DNA of 38,505 nt from Desulfovibrio sp. (GTDB taxonomy: Bacteria > Desulfobacterota > Desulfovibrionia > Desulfovibrionales > Desulfovibrionaceae), in the NCBI GenBank assembly GCA_028708865.1, contig JAQVYA010000011.1:1-38505 (forward strand), in the 5' to 3' direction. Positions 7,279-15,036 of the stretch are shown piece by piece. Position 1 is the stretch's first letter; the number at the start of each line of letters is the position of its first letter. The position numbers and the translations under genes are program-made. The notes below the pieces were generated by a model, which was not told where the DNA came from, did no database searches, and was given only the letters and a program-made list of their open reading frames with translations.

Positions 7279-7911
7279 ATGAGCCGCTACCCCATCCCCG
7301 CCCGCACCTGTCGCGTCGAGCAGACCATCCGGCGCAGCCGTTTTCTGGCCACGGCCGCCCACGCGCCAGACCCAGAACACGCCCGCCGGTTCATCGCCTC
7401 CATCCGGGCCGAACATCCAGACGCCACGCACAACTGCTGGGCCTTTGTGGCCGGGCCTCCAGGGAGCACCGCCCACATCGGCCAAAGCGACGACGGCGAG
7501 CCCCACGGCACGGCAGGACGGCCCATGCTCAATGTGCTCCTGCACGCGCCCGTAGGCGAAGTCGCCGTGGTGGTCACGCGGTATTTCGGCGGCGTAAAGC
7601 TCGGCACCGGCGGGCTGGTACGCGCCTATTCTGACATGACCCGATTGGCGCTGGACCAATTGCCCCAACGGGAAAAAGTGGATCTGGTCCAGCTACGGCT
7701 CATCTTGGCCTACGAACATGCGGACGCGCTCCAGCGCCTGCTGCCCCCATTCGAAGCGCAAATCACAAACGAAACCTACGGCGCTGACGCGGAGTTCCTC
7801 ATTGCCCTGCCAAGCGAACACCAAGCCGGACTCCAGCGCGCCGTGCTTGACCTCACTTCCGGGCTGGCCCTTATGGAGCCCCTCTCCCCCTCCAAGCCGG
7901 ATTCCCATTGA
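7279..7911 (+). CDS. yigZ: YigZ/IMPACT family protein
   Basis: A 210-residue member of the UPF0029/IMPACT family. The first domain (about 15-125) carries the hallmark run HNCWAFVAG, QSDDGEPHGTAGRPML and VVVTRYFGGVKLGTGGL; the second (about 135-200) is the ferredoxin-like DUF1949-type domain. The eukaryotic homologue modulates Gcn2; bacterial YigZ has no firmly established function. The ATG at 7279 has only a distant AAAGGGG, 19 bases upstream, with a CCCC stretch between that could pair with it, so translation initiation may be weak or structured. The gene is monocistronic and is followed by AT-rich sequence and a tandem repeat pair. Confidence 0.92.
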   Translation: MSRYPIPARTCRVEQTIRRSRFLATAAHAPDPEHARRFIASIRAEHPDATHNCWAFVAGPPGSTAHIGQSDDGEPHGTAGRPMLNVLLHAPVGEVAVVVTRYFGGVKLGTGGLVRAYSDMTRLALDQLPQREKVDLVQLRLILAYEHADALQRLLPPFEAQITNETYGADAEFLIALPSEHQAGLQRAVLDLTSGLALMEPLSPSKPDSH

Positions 7912-7983
7912 TCGTATACTTATTGTAGACTTATCGTAAATTGAAAGTAGAAATAAAAATAGAGAGATAATTTTTTTTAAAAC

Positions 7984-8151
7984 GGGGGAAAACCTTTCTG
8001 AAGAAAGGTTCTTCCCCCGGACCCCCTTTCCAAAGACTTTCATCGCTCGCGGCTGTCGCCGCTCGGGCTTATCGCCATGTCTCCGGGCGCGCATGAGCGC
8101 GTCCGGTAAATGGGGTTCCAAGGGGCCGCGGGCCCTTTGGCCGCCGGAGGC
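7984..8151 (-). repeat. Dispersed ~170-bp multi-hairpin repeat, copy A
   Basis: First of two head-to-tail copies between the convergent genes yigZ and hcp. It contains a hairpin formed by GGGGGAA...CCTTTCTgaAGAAAGG...TTCCCCC, a GCTCGCGGC/GCCGCTCGG segment, a GGGCGCGC...GCGCGTCC segment and a final palindrome of CCAAgGGGCC-gcg-GGCCCTTTGG type. Near-identical copies are B (8191-8359) and, in reverse orientation, D and E near 34.6 kb. ORFs drawn through it (7693-8121, 8040-8240) are not genes. Orientation is set arbitrarily with copies D/E as plus. Confidence 0.85.
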
Positions 8152-8190
8152 ATTGCTTTTGCCTTGATTTTACAGGAACGTTTGCTTTCC

Positions 8191-8359
8191 GGGGGAAAAC
8201 CTTTCTGAAGAAAGGTTCTTCCCCCGGACCCCCTTTCCAAAGACTTTTATCGCTCGCGGCTTGCGCCGCTCGGGATTATCACCATGTCTCCGGGCGCGCG
8301 GGTGCGCGTCCGGTAAATGGGGTTCCAAGGGGCCGCGGGCCCTTTGGCCGCCGGAGGCA
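8191..8359 (-). repeat. Dispersed ~170-bp multi-hairpin repeat, copy B
   Basis: Second copy, in the same orientation as copy A, 39 bases further on. Internal differences from A include GGCTTGCGCCGC for GGCTGTCGCCGC and GGGTGCGCG for GCATGAGCG, several of which keep the stems paired. It ends about 20 bases before the hcp terminator. Confidence 0.85.
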
Positions 8360-8377
8360 ACTCTTTCTTACGATTCA

Positions 8378-8417
8378 ACAAAAAAGAACGCCGGGGGCCG
8401 CGAACGACCTCCGGCGC
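8378..8417 (-). terminator. Rho-independent terminator of hcp
   Basis: On the minus strand AGCGCCGG pairs with CCGGCGTT around an internal GTCG/CGGC arm, followed by CTTTTTTG. It begins about 30 bases after the hcp stop codon. Confidence 0.75.
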
Positions 8418-8447
8418 TGAAGAGTGTACTCTAAAGGAGTAGTTGAA

Positions 8448-10073
8448 TTAGGCTCCGAGAATTGCGGCCAGGTCCTCGTCGGCCGAGGAAATGGGCTTGA
8501 TATCGTAATTCTGAACCAGATAATCCAACACGTTGGGTGAGAGGAACGCGGGCAGGCTGGGTCCGAGACGGATATCGCGAATTCCCAGGGCCAGCAGGGA
8601 AAGCAGAATAACAACGGCCTTTTGCTCATACCAGGAGAGCACCAGGGAGAGCGGCAGATCGTTGACACCGCATTCAAAGGCGTCCGCCAGGGCCAGGGCG
8701 ATTTTAACGGCGGAGAAGGCGTCGTTGCACTGTCCCACGTCCAGCAGCCGGGGAATGCCACCGATTTCGCCAAGTTGCTTGTCAAAGAAGCGGAACTTGC
8801 CGCAGGCCAGGGTCAAGACCACAGTATCCGCCGGTGTTTTTTCCACGAATTCGGTATAATAGTTGCGGCCCGGCTTGGCCCCGTCGCAACCGCCCACCAG
8901 GAAGAAATGACGGATGGCCCCGGCCTTGACCGCATCCACCACCTTGTCGGCCACGCCCAGGACCGCATTGCGGCCAAAGCCCACGAGCACGGCCCCCTTG
9001 TCCTCATCCTTGGCGTATCCGTCCATGGCCAGGGCTTTTTCGATTACCGGGGTAAAGTCATCGTTGCCCACATGGACCACACCAGGCCAGCCCACCAGCC
9101 CGGTGGTAAAGATGTTTTCCTGGTACGCGCCGGGCTTTTGGATGCAGTTGGTGGTCATGAGGATGGCCCCGGGGAATTCCGCGAATTCCTTTTGTTGATT
9201 CTGCCAGGCCGTGCCGTAATGCCCGTGAAAGTGCGGGTATTTTTTCAGCTCGGGATATCCATGGCAGGGCAGCATTTCCCCGTGGGTGTAGATGTTGATG
9301 CCCTTGCCTTCGGTCTGGCGCAACAGGGTGTGCAGGTCCTTGAGGTCATGGCCGGACACCAGGATGGCCTTGCCCGCCTTGGCTCCCAGGGGCACGGAAG
9401 TGGGAACCGGATGGCCGTAGGTGCCGGTGTTGCCTGCGTCGAGCAATTCCATGGCGCGGATGTTCACCCGGCCGCACTCCAAAGCCATCTCCACCCAATA
9501 GCCCAAATCCTTGTCCAAAGTGGTGGTGGCGGCCAGCGCCCGGTGCACGTATTCATAGACCGCGTCGTCCCACTGCCCGAGGATGCGGGCATGGTCCGCA
9601 TAGGCGCACAGCCCCTTGATGCCGTAAATAACGGTCTGCTTCAGGGATTTGATGTCCGGGTCGGGCTCGGGATCATTGGGAATGCCCGCCAGTTCGCCCT
9701 GACGCACCAGCCCGGCCCGGTCCGAGGCAGGCTCGAAGTCCACAACCTCGCCCACGGGCACAGCGCCTCCGGCAGCCAGCAACCGGGCCTTGAGGGATTC
9801 GCGCAGTTGCACGGCCCGCCGGACCATGGGCTCAAAGCGGTCTGGGTCGAAATTCACATTGGTCAGCGTGGAGAACACCGCTTCCGCCGTAAAGGTGTTC
9901 ACATCGTCATCCACGATGCCGTGGGCCCGCGCCTCGTGCGCCACCAGGGACAGCCCCTTGAGAGCATGCACAAGCGCATCCTGCAAAGCCGCCACATCCG
10001 GTTTCTTGCCGCACACGCCCATCTTTTCGCACGCGGTTCCCTTGGCCGTCTGTTCACACTGGTAACAAAACAT
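8448..10073 (-). CDS. hcp: Hybrid cluster protein (hydroxylamine / nitric oxide reductase), class I
   Basis: A 541-residue cytoplasmic iron-sulfur-oxygen protein that reduces NO or hydroxylamine and protects anaerobes from nitrosative stress. The N-terminal C3-x2-C6-x8-C15-x5-C21 motif binds the cubane cluster and marks class I. Ligands of the hybrid cluster are recognisable in order: SGHDLKDL (His), THGEML (Glu), NCIQKPG (Cys), GCDGAKPG (the persulfidated Cys), ACGKFRF (Cys), GQCNDAFSA (Cys) and YEQKAV (Glu and Lys). The start is certain, with AAGGAG seven bases upstream of the ATG. A CRP/FNR-type dyad about 65 bases upstream fits control by an HcpR-like regulator. No electron-donating Hcr or ferredoxin-like partner is adjacent. 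Confidence 0.97.
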   Translation of the reverse strand: MFCYQCEQTAKGTACEKMGVCGKKPDVAALQDALVHALKGLSLVAHEARAHGIVDDDVNTFTAEAVFSTLTNVNFDPDRFEPMVRRAVQLRESLKARLLAAGGAVPVGEVVDFEPASDRAGLVRQGELAGIPNDPEPDPDIKSLKQTVIYGIKGLCAYADHARILGQWDDAVYEYVHRALAATTTLDKDLGYWVEMALECGRVNIRAMELLDAGNTGTYGHPVPTSVPLGAKAGKAILVSGHDLKDLHTLLRQTEGKGINIYTHGEMLPCHGYPELKKYPHFHGHYGTAWQNQQKEFAEFPGAILMTTNCIQKPGAYQENIFTTGLVGWPGVVHVGNDDFTPVIEKALAMDGYAKDEDKGAVLVGFGRNAVLGVADKVVDAVKAGAIRHFFLVGGCDGAKPGRNYYTEFVEKTPADTVVLTLACGKFRFFDKQLGEIGGIPRLLDVGQCNDAFSAVKIALALADAFECGVNDLPLSLVLSWYEQKAVVILLSLLALGIRDIRLGPSLPAFLSPNVLDYLVQNYDIKPISSADEDLAAILGA

Positions 10074-10136
10074 GACTGCACTCCTTGGTTGGTTTCAGCT
10101 TGGCCTGCATCCTGCCTGCTTCTGCCAGCCAGGAGT

Positions 10137-10150
10137 ATGATCCAAGTCAA
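10137..10150 (-). promoter_or_regulatory. Candidate HcpR (CRP/FNR-family) site upstream of hcp
   Basis: On the minus strand TTGAC-TTGG-ATCAT is an interrupted dyad of the CRP/FNR class (TTGAY-N4-RTCAA) with one mismatched outer base. HcpR regulators of Desulfovibrio are known to act at similar TTGAC-N4-GTCAA sites in front of hcp. It is centred about 70 bases before the start codon. Confidence 0.5.
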
Positions 10151-10182
10151 ATACCTCCACAAAAAAAATAGGGAGGCGGAGA

Positions 10183-10326
10183 TGCCTCCGGCGGCCAAGG
10201 GGCCCGCGGCCCCTTGGATCCCCTTTTTCCGGCCGCGCTTTCACGCGGCCGGAAAATCGTTGGGAGGGTTGCTTTTGGCGGCTTCGTGGAGCCGTATTAA
10301 GGGGCCGCGCTTTCACGCGGCCGGGA
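10183..10326 (+). repeat. Partial, degenerate copy of the multi-hairpin repeat with duplicated hairpin
   Basis: 10183-10225 matches the GCCTCCGGCGGCCAA...GGGATCC end of the ~170-bp repeat, including a perfect 10-bp stem with CGC loop followed by five T at 10224-10228. Then the unit GGCCGCG-CTTTCA-CGCGGCC occurs twice, at 10231-10250 (inside a 13-bp perfect stem TTTTCCGGCCGCG/CGCGGCCGGAAAA) and at 10303-10322. It lies between the chemoreceptor stop and the hcp promoter. Confidence 0.65.
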
Positions 10327-10330
10327 GGTT

Positions 10331-12742
10331 TTACCAGGCCGCGAAGTCATCGCTGTTTTGAGGCTGGCGCGGGCCAGGCTCCTGAGCTTCACGTTCCTGG
10401 TAGTCGGCCTCGTATTCCTCTTCCATTGCGCCGCCAGGAAGTTGCGGACGCATTCCGCCCTGTTCCATACCGGATTCACGCAGGCGGAACCTGCCGAGCA
10501 GATGGCGCAGCTCCGTGGCCTGCGCCATCAGTTCTTCGGAAGCGGACGCGGTCTCCTCAGCGCTGGACGTATTGGCCTGCGTAACTTGATCCAGCTGGTT
10601 CAGGGCATTGCTGATCTGGTTGACCTGGGAAGCCTGCTGGGTGGATTGTTCCGCGATTTCATCCACCAGGGTGCGCAGCTTGCCCACGTGCTCCCCAATC
10701 CGGCCCAGGGCCTCGGAAGTTTCGTTGGCAATGCGGCTGCCCGCCTCCACCTTGGCACCGGAGGATTCGATGATCCCGGCGGTTTCCTGGGCTGCCTTGG
10801 CGCTGCGGGAGGCTAGGTTGCGGACTTCTTCGGCCACCACGGCAAAACCCTTGCCGTGCCGCCCGGCCCGGGCCGCTTCCACGGCCGCGTTCAGGGCCAG
10901 CAGGTTGGTCTGGAAGGCGATTTCATCGATCACCTTGATGATTTTCGCGATGTTCTGGCTTGAATCGTTGATTTCCGTCATGGCGGAAACCATGGATTCC
11001 ATATGGTTCCGTCCCCCTTCCGCCACCTTGAAGAGCTCGTCCGCGGCCTGGCTGGCCTGGGACGCGCCATCGGCATTGAGCTTGACGCCGTTGCTCACTT
11101 CGGCGGACGAACTGCTGATCTCCTGCAACGAGGCGGCCTGCTGGGTGGCTCCCTGGGAAAGGGCCTGGCTGGCCGAGGAGACCTGATCCGAACCGCTGTT
11201 GACCATCACGGCCGCGCTGTTCACCTGGGCCATGACCTCGTTGAGATTTTCGCTCATGCTTTCCAGGGCCCGGCCCAGCTTGTCCTTGTCCGAGGCCGGG
11301 TGCACTTCCATCCGCAAGTCACCTCCGGCAATGGCCGTGGCCACGTCCGCCATTTTCTTCAGGCTGACGGTCATGCGTTGCAGGGAGCCGTAGACTCCGA
11401 TGGGCTGCTGTCCGAAGTCCATATCCTGATCGCCCAGGGCCACGCGGTCCGCCACTTCGGAAAGCTGCGCCGGGTCCGCCCCCAGCTTGCGCAAGACGCC
11501 CCGGCTCACGAACCAGGCCAACCCGCCCACGGCCAGGGCCGCCAGCAGTCCGGCAACCGTCACGGCCAGGCGGAAGCTCCGCACCGGAGCCATGATTTCC
11601 GCCTCGTCCACCTCGGCGATCAAGGCCCAATGCAGCCCGAACACGTCCATCGGCGCATAGGCGGAGAGTACCGGGTTCCCATTGTAGTCATCGATGATGC
11701 CGACGCCGGACTTGCCGGACAGGGCCGCGCGGGTGGCCTCGGTATCCACCTTGCCCCGTACCGGGTCGGCAAAGGAGGCCAGCACGGAATGTCCTTCCGG
11801 ATCAAGGTAAGAATCCGAGCGCATCAGCATGTTGGGGCCGATGAGGTACGATTCGCCGGTCTCCCCCAGCCCTTCCCGTTGGTTCATAATTCGGTTGACG
11901 CGGTCGATGGGCATCTGAAAAATCAGCACGCCCTGCAAGTACTCCCCGTCATAAACTGGTGAGGCCACAAACCCGGCCGGAGCCTCGTAGGAGGGGGTGT
12001 AGGGTTCGAAATCCTCAAAAACCACGTCATCCTTGCCCGCATCCACGGCCGCACGGAACACCTTGCCCAGTCCACTCTGGGCATAGGGTCCGTTTTTCAG
12101 AGAAGTGGCGTAGTCCAGCTCCTTAAACACGGAATACACGACCCGGCCATGCTCTGGCTCCACGAGAAAAATGTCGTAATATCCAAATTCCTGAAGGTAT
12201 TTTCGAAGCTTGGGGTGGATGCGCGCATGCAGCATGGAATACCGGGTATTGTCCCCGGCATCGTCCAAAATGTGCTTGCTGCCTAGAGAGTGGCTGCTGG
12301 AGGCGATAAAGGCATGTTGCAGGGCCACGGCCGTATCGTCCAAGCCGGAGAGCAACCGGGCCGCTCCCGCGTCCTTGTCCGTGCGCTGCCGGTATTCCCC
12401 GGCAAACGCACCGGAATAGTAGCCGCCCAGCTCCCTTCGCATGGCTTCGATGTCGGCAGGCTCCAGCCGTCGTTCGGAAAGATAGGTGTTCACTCCGCGA
12501 TTGGCAGCGCGCATGCCGTCCACGATCATCTGGTTTTCCGAAAGGGTCAGTACCTGATCATGAATCTGCTCCAGATATGCCGTGACCGAAGCCCGTTTGA
12601 TTTCCCGAACGGAAACAAGCTGGTTGTAGGCCTGAGTCATCAAGGCGTCCGTGGAGGCCCATTCGCTGATGATGGCCACGGTGCTGAGCGGCAACAGCCC
12701 GGCAAGAAGGAAAAAGAGAATCAACTGTCGGCGTAAGGTCAT
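10331..12742 (-). CDS. Methyl-accepting chemotaxis protein with periplasmic Cache-type sensor
   Basis: An 803-residue chemoreceptor. A first transmembrane helix ([19 protein letters not shown]) is followed by a large periplasmic sensor of the double-Cache type (about 30-390), a second helix (about 395-415), HAMP, and a long helical signalling domain with the conserved tip [18 protein letters not shown] and [16 protein letters not shown]. The tip would contact CheA and CheW at polar arrays. The C-terminus has a ~45-residue acidic, flexible tail ending DDFAAW, which could tether adaptation enzymes, though it is not the canonical NWETF pentapeptide. The ATG at 12742 is chosen because GGGGGAG lies seven bases upstream. 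A sigma-54-like promoter precedes it. The ligand is unknown. Confidence 0.95.
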   Translation of the reverse strand: MTLRRQLILFFLLAGLLPLSTVAIISEWASTDALMTQAYNQLVSVREIKRASVTAYLEQIHDQVLTLSENQMIVDGMRAANRGVNTYLSERRLEPADIEAMRRELGGYYSGAFAGEYRQRTDKDAGAARLLSGLDDTAVALQHAFIASSSHSLGSKHILDDAGDNTRYSMLHARIHPKLRKYLQEFGYYDIFLVEPEHGRVVYSVFKELDYATSLKNGPYAQSGLGKVFRAAVDAGKDDVVFEDFEPYTPSYEAPAGFVASPVYDGEYLQGVLIFQMPIDRVNRIMNQREGLGETGESYLIGPNMLMRSDSYLDPEGHSVLASFADPVRGKVDTEATRAALSGKSGVGIIDDYNGNPVLSAYAPMDVFGLHWALIAEVDEAEIMAPVRSFRLAVTVAGLLAALAVGGLAWFVSRGVLRKLGADPAQLSEVADRVALGDQDMDFGQQPIGVYGSLQRMTVSLKKMADVATAIAGGDLRMEVHPASDKDKLGRALESMSENLNEVMAQVNSAAVMVNSGSDQVSSASQALSQGATQQAASLQEISSSSAEVSNGVKLNADGASQASQAADELFKVAEGGRNHMESMVSAMTEINDSSQNIAKIIKVIDEIAFQTNLLALNAAVEAARAGRHGKGFAVVAEEVRNLASRSAKAAQETAGIIESSGAKVEAGSRIANETSEALGRIGEHVGKLRTLVDEIAEQSTQQASQVNQISNALNQLDQVTQANTSSAEETASASEELMAQATELRHLLGRFRLRESGMEQGGMRPQLPGGAMEEEYEADYQEREAQEPGPRQPQNSDDFAAW

Positions 12743-12848
12743 GCGCGTGCTCCCCCGGCAGGCCGTGCTTGCCCTGCGGCGCGCCGGAAAAGGCGCATCC
12801 CCTCCGCAGGAAGGACCTGTCCACGTTTCAGAAATTATTCCATGTGCT

Positions 12849-12870
12849 GGACCGCCCAAAAGGGCAGTCC
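12849..12870 (-). promoter_or_regulatory. Hairpin in the chemoreceptor leader
   Basis: On the minus strand GGACTGCCC-TTTT-GGGCGGTCC forms a 9-bp stem (one G-T pair) about 107 bases before the chemoreceptor start. There is no T run after it, so it is more likely a leader structure than a terminator. Confidence 0.35.
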
Positions 12871-12932
12871 AATATGGTTATGAAATAAAAAGGAGGATTT
12901 CTTCAACAGATATCGTGTTATTATTCGGTGAC

Positions 12933-12948
12933 GGCAAACATCGGGCCA
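12933..12948 (-). promoter_or_regulatory. Candidate sigma-54 promoter (-24/-12) for the chemoreceptor
   Basis: TGGCCCG-ATGT-TTGCC on the minus strand fits the sigma-54 consensus TGGCACG-N4-TTGCW at all but two positions, with the essential GG and GC dinucleotides at the correct 10-base separation. Transcription would begin about 180 bases before the ATG. Confidence 0.5.
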
Positions 12949-13037
12949 GGCCCGGCTACCACCGAAAACACTTTCTCGCTCTGGGCAGGCAGGGATCCGG
13001 AGTGAAAAGCAAGGAGGTAGATGCGGGGAAAAGCGAC

Positions 13038-14918
13038 TCAGGAGCGCAGGGCGCGGCGCAGAATCTTGCCGCTACCGGTCCGGGGCAGGCTTTCCCGGAA
13101 CGTGATGCCGCTGATGACGGCGATGGGGCCCAGCTCCTCGCGCACATGGCGGAGCAGCTGTTCGCGCAGCTCGTCCTCGGGGTCGTAGTCCGGGGCAAGA
13201 ACCACAAAAGCCCGAGCGGTTTCGCCCTTGATGGGATCGGGCACGCCCACCACCGCCACCTCGGCCACGGCCGGGTGGGAAATAAAGGCTTCTTCAAAAT
13301 CAGCGGTGCCGATGCGGTGGCCGGCAATGAGCAGCACTTCGTCGGAGCGGCCCTTGACCCAAATATACCCGTCCTCATCCAGCCGGGCCAGGTCCCCGGC
13401 AAAATACACGCCGGGCACCCGGTTGAAGCAGGCGCGGAAGGCGTCGTCGTGGCCGAGGATGCCGGTCATCATGGCGGGCCAGGGAGTGCGGATCACGAGA
13501 AAGCCGCCCTCCCCTCGCTCCACCGGGCCGCCGTCCAGGTCCACTACGTCGGCCTGGACTCCGGGCAAGGCGCGGGCCACGGACCCGGGCTTGACCACGC
13601 TCACGGGCAGGGGCGAGACCATGAACATGCCGGTTTCCGTCTGCCACCAGACATCCAGCACGGGGCAGCGTTCGTTGCCGATATGCTTATGCAGCCAGGT
13701 CCAGGTTTCCGGATCCAGGGGCTCCCCGGCCGAGGCCAGCAGCCGCAGACTGGAAAGGTCGGCCCGCGCCGGATGCTCGTGACCGAAGCGCATCAAGGTG
13801 CGGATGGTGGTGGGCGTGGAATAGAAAAGGCTGACCCCGTAACGCTCCACAATATTCCAGAGCCGATCCGGCCGGGGGTAATTGGGGTGCCCCTCGTAGA
13901 GCACGGTGGTGGTTCCGGCCAGCAGCGGCCCATAGATCGTGGCCGTGTGTCCCATGATCCAGCCCGGATCCGCCGTGCACCAGAAAATATCCGTGGGTTT
14001 GACGTCAAAGACCTGATGAAAGGTACGGTGCACGCCCACCATGTAGCCGCCATGGCAGTGCACCACGCCGTGCGGACGGCTGGATGCACCCGAAGTGTAG
14101 AGGTAGAAGAGCGGGTCGCCCGCTTCCAGGACCTCCACGGGGCATTCCTTGCGCTCCTCGCGCACCAGGGCCTCGTACCAATGGTCCAGGCCGGACCGCA
14201 TGCTCACGTCCGCGCCGGTGCGGCGCACCACCACCATGGGCAGCCCGGCAAGGGGGGCGTCGGCGTCCGGCCCCGGCTCCACGGCCCGGTCCGCCACGTC
14301 CTTGTGCCGCAATACCCGGCCGTCGCGGTAGGAACCGTCCGCCGTGACCAGCACCCGGGGGCGGCAGTCCTCCAGCCGCTGGCGTAGCGCCTTGGCTGAG
14401 TACCCCGCAAAGACAAAGGCGTGCACCGCGCCAATGCGCGCGCAGGCCAGCATGGTGACCACGGCCTCGGGCAAAGCCGGGAGATACACGCCCACGCAGT
14501 CGCCCTTGCGCACGCCCAGACGCCGCAGGGCATTGGCAAAGCGGTTCACTTCCCGATGCAGTTCGAAATAAGTGTATTTGCGCGTGTCCCCGGGTTCCCC
14601 TTCCCAAATCAAAGCCAGCTTGTTTTTGTTCGGGGTCTGGATATGCCGGTCCAGGGCGTTGTAGGCGATGTTGCACCGAGCCCCGGGGAACCAGCGCCTC
14701 TCGGGCAGAGGGCCGTCCGTGAGCACGCGATCCCAGGTCCGGAACCATTCCAGTTCCTCGGCGGCCTCCTCCCAATAGCCCAGGGGGTCGGCCTCGGCCC
14801 GCTCGCGCAGGCCCAGGAGGGACAAAGGCTTGAGGTTGGCCTCGGCCGTAAATTGCGGCAGGGGCCGGATCACGCGCTCTTCGCGCAGCAGGGTATCCAG
14901 AGTCGGGCGTTCATCCAT
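13038..14918 (-). CDS. acs: Acetyl-CoA synthetase-like AMP-forming acyl-CoA ligase with divergent P-loop
   Basis: A 626-residue ANL-superfamily enzyme that would form acetyl-AMP and then acetyl-CoA. Family marks: the Acs N-terminal region, ADPGWIMGHT, YSTPTTIRTLM, VWWQTETG (whose second Trp closes the acyl pocket around acetate), FAGDLARLDEDGYIWVKGRSDEVL and the C-terminal catalytic Lys618 in GSGKILRR. The start at 14918 (GGGAG ten bases upstream) replaces the longer track ORF. The nucleotide-binding loop, normally TSGSTGKPKG, reads TSGASSRPHG here, losing the Gly and both Lys that contact phosphates. It may be a poor ligase, use another acyl group, or compensate. It lies 118 bases downstream of the LytTR regulator on the same strand. 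Confidence 0.85.
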   Translation of the reverse strand: MDERPTLDTLLREERVIRPLPQFTAEANLKPLSLLGLRERAEADPLGYWEEAAEELEWFRTWDRVLTDGPLPERRWFPGARCNIAYNALDRHIQTPNKNKLALIWEGEPGDTRKYTYFELHREVNRFANALRRLGVRKGDCVGVYLPALPEAVVTMLACARIGAVHAFVFAGYSAKALRQRLEDCRPRVLVTADGSYRDGRVLRHKDVADRAVEPGPDADAPLAGLPMVVVRRTGADVSMRSGLDHWYEALVREERKECPVEVLEAGDPLFYLYTSGASSRPHGVVHCHGGYMVGVHRTFHQVFDVKPTDIFWCTADPGWIMGHTATIYGPLLAGTTTVLYEGHPNYPRPDRLWNIVERYGVSLFYSTPTTIRTLMRFGHEHPARADLSSLRLLASAGEPLDPETWTWLHKHIGNERCPVLDVWWQTETGMFMVSPLPVSVVKPGSVARALPGVQADVVDLDGGPVERGEGGFLVIRTPWPAMMTGILGHDDAFRACFNRVPGVYFAGDLARLDEDGYIWVKGRSDEVLLIAGHRIGTADFEEAFISHPAVAEVAVVGVPDPIKGETARAFVVLAPDYDPEDELREQLLRHVREELGPIAVISGITFRESLPRTGSGKILRRALRS

Positions 14919-15036
14919 TGCACTTGTTCTCCCGCATCGATCCGCAACAGCGGTCTGCATGCGATCATTGCCTTGGTCCGGTTCCGGGTCCAGCCCAATT
15001 CGGCCAAAGGTTCGGGCCGGACGGTGAACGGCGCGG

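Noticed and set aside
7693-8240. ORFs of 142 and 66 codons through repeat copies A and B
   Set aside because: They are translations of the structured repeat; the same artefact appears in copies D and E (34565-34895). Similar sequences are easily mis-annotated as hypothetical proteins.
10224-10252. 13-bp stem flanked by T5 and A4 as a terminator for the chemoreceptor
   Set aside because: In the direction of the chemoreceptor transcript the stem is followed by A-rich, not T-rich, sequence, the wrong polarity for an intrinsic terminator.
13010-13030. AAGGAGGTAGATG on the plus strand, an ideal ribosome-binding site and start
   Set aside because: The frame it opens runs against acs without a track ORF or protein-like sequence; likely coincidence.
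12651-14387. 578-codon forward ORF opposite acs
   Set aside because: Shadow of the acs frame; composition rich in His, Gly and Arg with no recognisable motif.
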